DNA of 64,000 nucleotides, taken from contig OX419759.1 in the NCBI GenBank assembly GCA_948567375.1, forward strand, positions 3,821,303-3,885,302, in the 5' to 3' direction. Below the pieces are notes generated by a model that saw only the letters and a list, made by a program, of their open reading frames with translations, ran no database searches and was not told the origin of the DNA. Position numbers and translations under genes: made by a program. Below, piece by piece: positions 59,858 through 64,000 of this stretch. The DNA comes from Lunularia cruciata. Lineage: Eukaryota > Streptophyta > Marchantiopsida > Lunulariales > Lunulariaceae. How positions within the stretch are numbered: the stretch's first letter is position 1; the number at the start of each line of letters is the position of its first letter.

Positions 59858-59965
59858 CCGAGCACCACCAAGTGCCAACACCAACCGAGCACCACCAAGT
59901 GCCAACATCAATCGAGCACCACCAAGTGCCAATACCAACCGAGCGCCATCAAGTGCCAAAACTAA
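59858..59965. repeat. 27-bp coding minisatellite of G1 gag, part 2
   Basis: Four units of 27 bp reading LVLALGGAR repeatedly on the - strand. The other part is at 47005-47089. Confidence 0.9.
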
Positions 59966-60758
59966 TGGAACATTGTCCACTAATGTAACTCTAACCAATA
60001 CAACTACACTAGGGGCAAGGGTGACTTGTAACCTGCCATCACAACACGTATTCTCACGGTTTGTAGGTCATCACTTTTTGCCTCACCAAAGAGAAACAAA
60101 GATAGTTTGATTGGTCATCACTCTAGTCTCACTATCGAGAGCACACTAGAGCACCAACGTTCAAAATTCAAGGCACCTCACACAAACATGAAGCAAAGAA
60201 TGGAGGGGGTCCAATCACAAGAATGCTAAACAACAACCCTCCATCTCATAAATCAACACAAGACTGACTCCACCACCATTTGGCATTTGATATCATTAGA
60301 GTACCTATCTACTTCTTGAGCTACAAGGATCACCGAGGATCAAATTCAAGTTCTTCTCACCAAAATCTGAGGTAACTCCTTCACAAAATCTTTTGTAAAA
60401 TCTGACATAAATCCCTAAAATTGGCTGACCATTAAATCCTCAGCTAACTCTTTACTTGAGCCAAATTGGAAAATTGGGTTTTGTCCAATCTTCAATTCGT
60501 GAGGATCTCCTCCCAACTCCACCTTCAATTTCAGTTTCTGAGCTCAACTCGTAACAAACTGGTCTTGAGCTCAAAATCACCACTATTGCTTGAAAATTGC
60601 TTCTTCCCTTGCTCCAAAATTTTCTAACACTTCCGCACACACTCTCTCTTAGGGAAATCTGAACTACTTGATCAAGACACCATGATCCATTGAGCTTGGA
60701 GATATCACCAACACTTGTAGTTCCTACACCCAATTTCCCCTTGACTCACTTCTTTAAT
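59966..60758 (-). other. G1 5' untranslated/leader region
   Basis: Between the G1 5' LTR and the gag minisatellite. No protein is recognisable; a frame at 60452-60733 is open for 93 codons but without resemblance to gag. After the LTR end the sequence begins ttaaagaagtgagtcaagg, which is not a standard TGG primer site. Confidence 0.45.
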
Positions 60759-61200
60759 GTAATCAGATCATTTACAACTGAAATCAATCAAACTCAGATC
60801 AATACTTGATCTGATCCTCAACAAATTGCCAACACATGGGCATTGATTGCAATCAAGCCACACCCACTCTAGCTAAGAGACTCCAGGTGACATTCGCCGG
60901 CTTTCTGTCCACTCTAGCCAGGAACTCGAAGGCTCAACATCAAAGAAGTGAGCTCTCTGGAGCTGCACTTCTAGGGTATACCCCTGATTTTGACCTATCA
61001 TCCAAATTGTCCCACTGATGGCACACCCGACAATGCGGACAGTGCAAGTGACGGTGGGCCCCACCATGAAGTCAGTACCCTAAACCTAAATTTGACCGTC
61101 GGAAAGTAGTTTATGAGTAACTGCCAAAATGCCTCTAACTACTATCAATGGAACTCCAATGTCCAAGCAATCTAGATGCGACACTACAAATGGTGTGACA
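60759..61200 (-). repeat. G1 5' LTR
   Basis: 442 bp, TGTAATCAGATC...GGTGTGACA on the + strand. Pairs with 31519-31965. Its outer end touches the C1 target site tacca. Confidence 0.85.
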
Positions 61201-62354
<1,154 letters not shown>

Positions 62355-62366
62355 GCTTTGATACCA
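62355..62366 (-). promoter_or_regulatory. C1 primer-binding site
   Basis: TGGTATCAAAGC on the - strand, two bases from the LTR end; one difference from the initiator tRNA-Met complement TGGTATCAGAGC. Confidence 0.85.
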
Positions 62367-62368
62367 AT

Positions 62369-62783
62369 TGTTAGAAAATACAGTCCCAAGGACCTCTCAC
62401 AATAGCACATCCCAAAGCCAATTAAACAAAAATCAGAGGACTAAGTAAATAACATGGTTCACTCCTTGTCCCAGAAGCTACCTCCACGGCTGAAACAGGC
62501 TCACACCAGCCTTTGAACCTTTATTTCTCATTGCACATAGATATATACACACAAGCAGAGATAGTCCCTCACCACTGTCATCCTATTGAACTCCTGAATA
62601 TTGACTTGCAGGACTTCATGAGTATTGAACACTCAAGATATCTAGTCTCTTTAATACTAAGCCTTAGTAATGACTGAAAATATCTAGACAAGTGATTGTC
62701 CCTGTCCTCACTGCATGTTTCATCAATCTAGTTTGCTCTTGTTCTTGATCAGTCAAATCCCTCATAACAAGCCAAACATAACT
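62369..62783 (-). repeat. C1 5' LTR
   Basis: 415 bp partner of 24721-25137. Confidence 0.9.
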
Positions 62784-63760
62784 TTATGGTCCAATGGTAT
62801 CACCAAATACTCTCATGCAATTTCTATCAAAGGTGATAAGAAGGTTGAAAAAAGAGGATTATGCAAGCAAATTCAGTAAAGTTGGTCACAAAGCAATATT
62901 AAAAATAATATACCAAATAACATCAATAGATCCCTTAACAAAAGAAGGTCATGCACATGAAGGATATCCTTGCCATGGTAGGATCTAAATAGAGTTTGAA
63001 AAAATCCTTAGGCCCAATTGGCACTCCGATGATACATAAGTCATCTCTACATATAATACATCTCTTTGGAAGCTAAAGGTTATGAGAAATACCAAAAAAT
63101 ACCTTACACTTTTGACACCTTGACTCTCAAGTCTACAATATGAAGCAAGGTAATAATGTGGTCAAAGGTCTGCTTGATTTGGCCTCCAAGATCCACAATG
63201 TGTGTATATTTTACCAAGGAAGGAAAGAGTCAATATAACATGGCTGAAGTAGGCAATAAAAGAGCTAAGGAATAAGCTATTGCAAATAGAGGTCCTCTTA
63301 AGAGATCTCCTTATGGTGGCTGATTGAAGAAGTAGTGAGTCCCTCTTATGAGAGTCATCCTAGTAGTGAATAGAAAAGGGAGAACTACAAAAGTATTACA
63401 AAGAAGGAATAATAATTATCAAGGATACATTGGCCTACTCAAGCTCTCTAGAGATGGATTCATGTGAGACAATATAAAAAGTATTCTTAACATCCACTTG
63501 CAATACAGCAAAATCTAGGTGGATATGAGCTCAAAACCTCTTGATGTAGCAATTTCAAATTGATGTGGACTAAGATTATATTGTAAGTGAGAACAATGCT
63601 AAAGGAAAATGGTACAACTAACAAGGCATTTTAAGACCTCACCAATAGCAATAAGTCTAATGCCTCTTGTTTCTTATTCATCACAAGAAGTTGATTGCCA
63701 GAAGTAATTAAGTAACTTACATTGCAATTTCCTTGCTACCAATGCAACCACTTTGACCAA
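62784..63760 (-). pseudogene. N-terminal half of an old reverse-transcriptase-like relic
   Basis: - strand pieces in order: GIRLIAIGEVLKCLVSC (about 63610-63660), YNLSPHQFEIATSRGFELIS (63520-63580), FAVLQVDVKNTFYIVSHESI (63455-63515), THIVDLGGQIKQTFDHIITL (63145-63205), and KDILHVHDLLLLRDLLMLFG (about 62905-62965). The block with D-V-x-N-x-F-x-x-V-S is the first palm motif of non-LTR-type reverse transcriptases of plants. THIVDLGG follows where the catalytic F/L-A-D-D-T-H is expected, so the Asp pair is lost. Many stops. C1 cuts it at 62784; the rest is left of 24721. Confidence 0.55.
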
Positions 63761-64000
63761 CTTTGTAAAATATAGAAGTATATCCACTTAGAGAGAATTT
63801 ATAAGATGCTTATAAACTCCCTTGACAAGTCTCCCTAAGGAGAGGCATAAGACCATGCATACACATGGGTAGATTGAAATTTATAAATATATTAGAGCTC
63901 AAAGGTAATATTCCAAGACCTCTAATGGTACTCTCTCTCTCTTTCTTTTGACTAACAATAAAATTGGTATAAAGAAGAAAGAGTCTGCCTAGTTGGATAA
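63761..64000. other. Window end, nothing identified
   Basis: AT-rich; probably still part of the reverse transcriptase relic, but no motif can be placed. Confidence 0.4.

Larger units (their letters stand above)
31415..61200 (-). mobile_element. G1: Ty3/gypsy element with a DNA methyltransferase and a PHD finger
   Basis: Inserted in the C1 protease/pre-integrase region: C1 reads ..KAIGIG up to 61201 and resumes TIRIEMF at 31414. The target duplication is tacct (31410-31414) / tacca (61201-61205). LTRs lie at about 31519-31965 and 60759-61200. Domain order along the - strand: gag, zinc knuckle, protease, C5-cytosine methyltransferase, reverse transcriptase, RNase H, integrase, PHD finger. After removing G2, G4 and the solo LTR its own length is about 9.7 kb. 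All genes are broken. I could not find a normal primer-binding site after the 5' LTR. Confidence 0.85.

Overview
The window is a piece of a nuclear plant genome. Evidence: one multi-exon gene with GT-AG introns for a plant-type half-size ABCG transporter, fossils of a leucine-rich-repeat receptor gene and of a PIF/Harbinger transposase, and many Ty1/copia and Ty3/gypsy retrotransposons, three of them primed by initiator-tRNA-Met type sites (TGGTATC..AG). The clade cannot be fixed from the sequence. The look of the G1 retroelement (reverse transcriptase with an RRMC...PINRQT-like block, a captured cytosine methyltransferase) makes me favour a non-seed land plant or relative, but that is inference. 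A run of exactly 200 N (16592-16791) is an assembly gap.

Layout. 1-3.5 kb: no clear gene; a diverged ~550-bp tandem duplication. 3.5-6.9 kb: the only apparently intact host gene, an ABCG21/22/27-type transporter in five exons on the + strand. 6.9-19 kb: AT-rich intergenic DNA with clusters of short tandem repeats, a decayed PIF/Harbinger transposase (10.5-11.75 kb) and remnants of an unidentified protein with an acidic tail (15.7-16.3 kb). 19.8-21.8 kb: scattered exons of a dead LRR receptor-like gene on the - strand. 22-24.7 kb and 62.8-64 kb: the two halves of an old non-LTR-type reverse transcriptase relic.

24.7-62.8 kb is one nest of retrotransposons, all on the - strand except a solo LTR. 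A copia element (C1, 24721-62783) sits in the old reverse transcriptase relic. C1 was entered twice: by a gypsy element (G3, now truncated, ~26390-29797) in its reverse transcriptase, and by a second gypsy element (G1, ~31415-61200) in its protease region. G1 was then entered by a chromodomain gypsy element (G2, 35486-42085), a solo LTR of the G2 family in the opposite direction (44910-45564), and a gypsy element with giant 3.2-3.6 kb LTRs (G4, 47090-59857).

The most interesting system is G1. Between its protease and its reverse transcriptase lies a decayed but clearly readable C5-cytosine DNA methyltransferase with motifs I, IV (PCQ), VI (ENV), VIII and IX/X in the usual order. Downstream of its integrase, where chromoviruses carry a chromodomain, lies a PHD finger. 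G1 therefore appears to have carried both a DNA-methylation writer and a histone-reader type domain. Most stop codons that can be placed in the nested elements sit at Gln, Arg or Trp codons, as expected from cytosine deamination. G4 is the best preserved element: gag-protease and pol are each in one frame and are joined by a -1 shift at an A-AAA-AAG heptamer followed by a hairpin.
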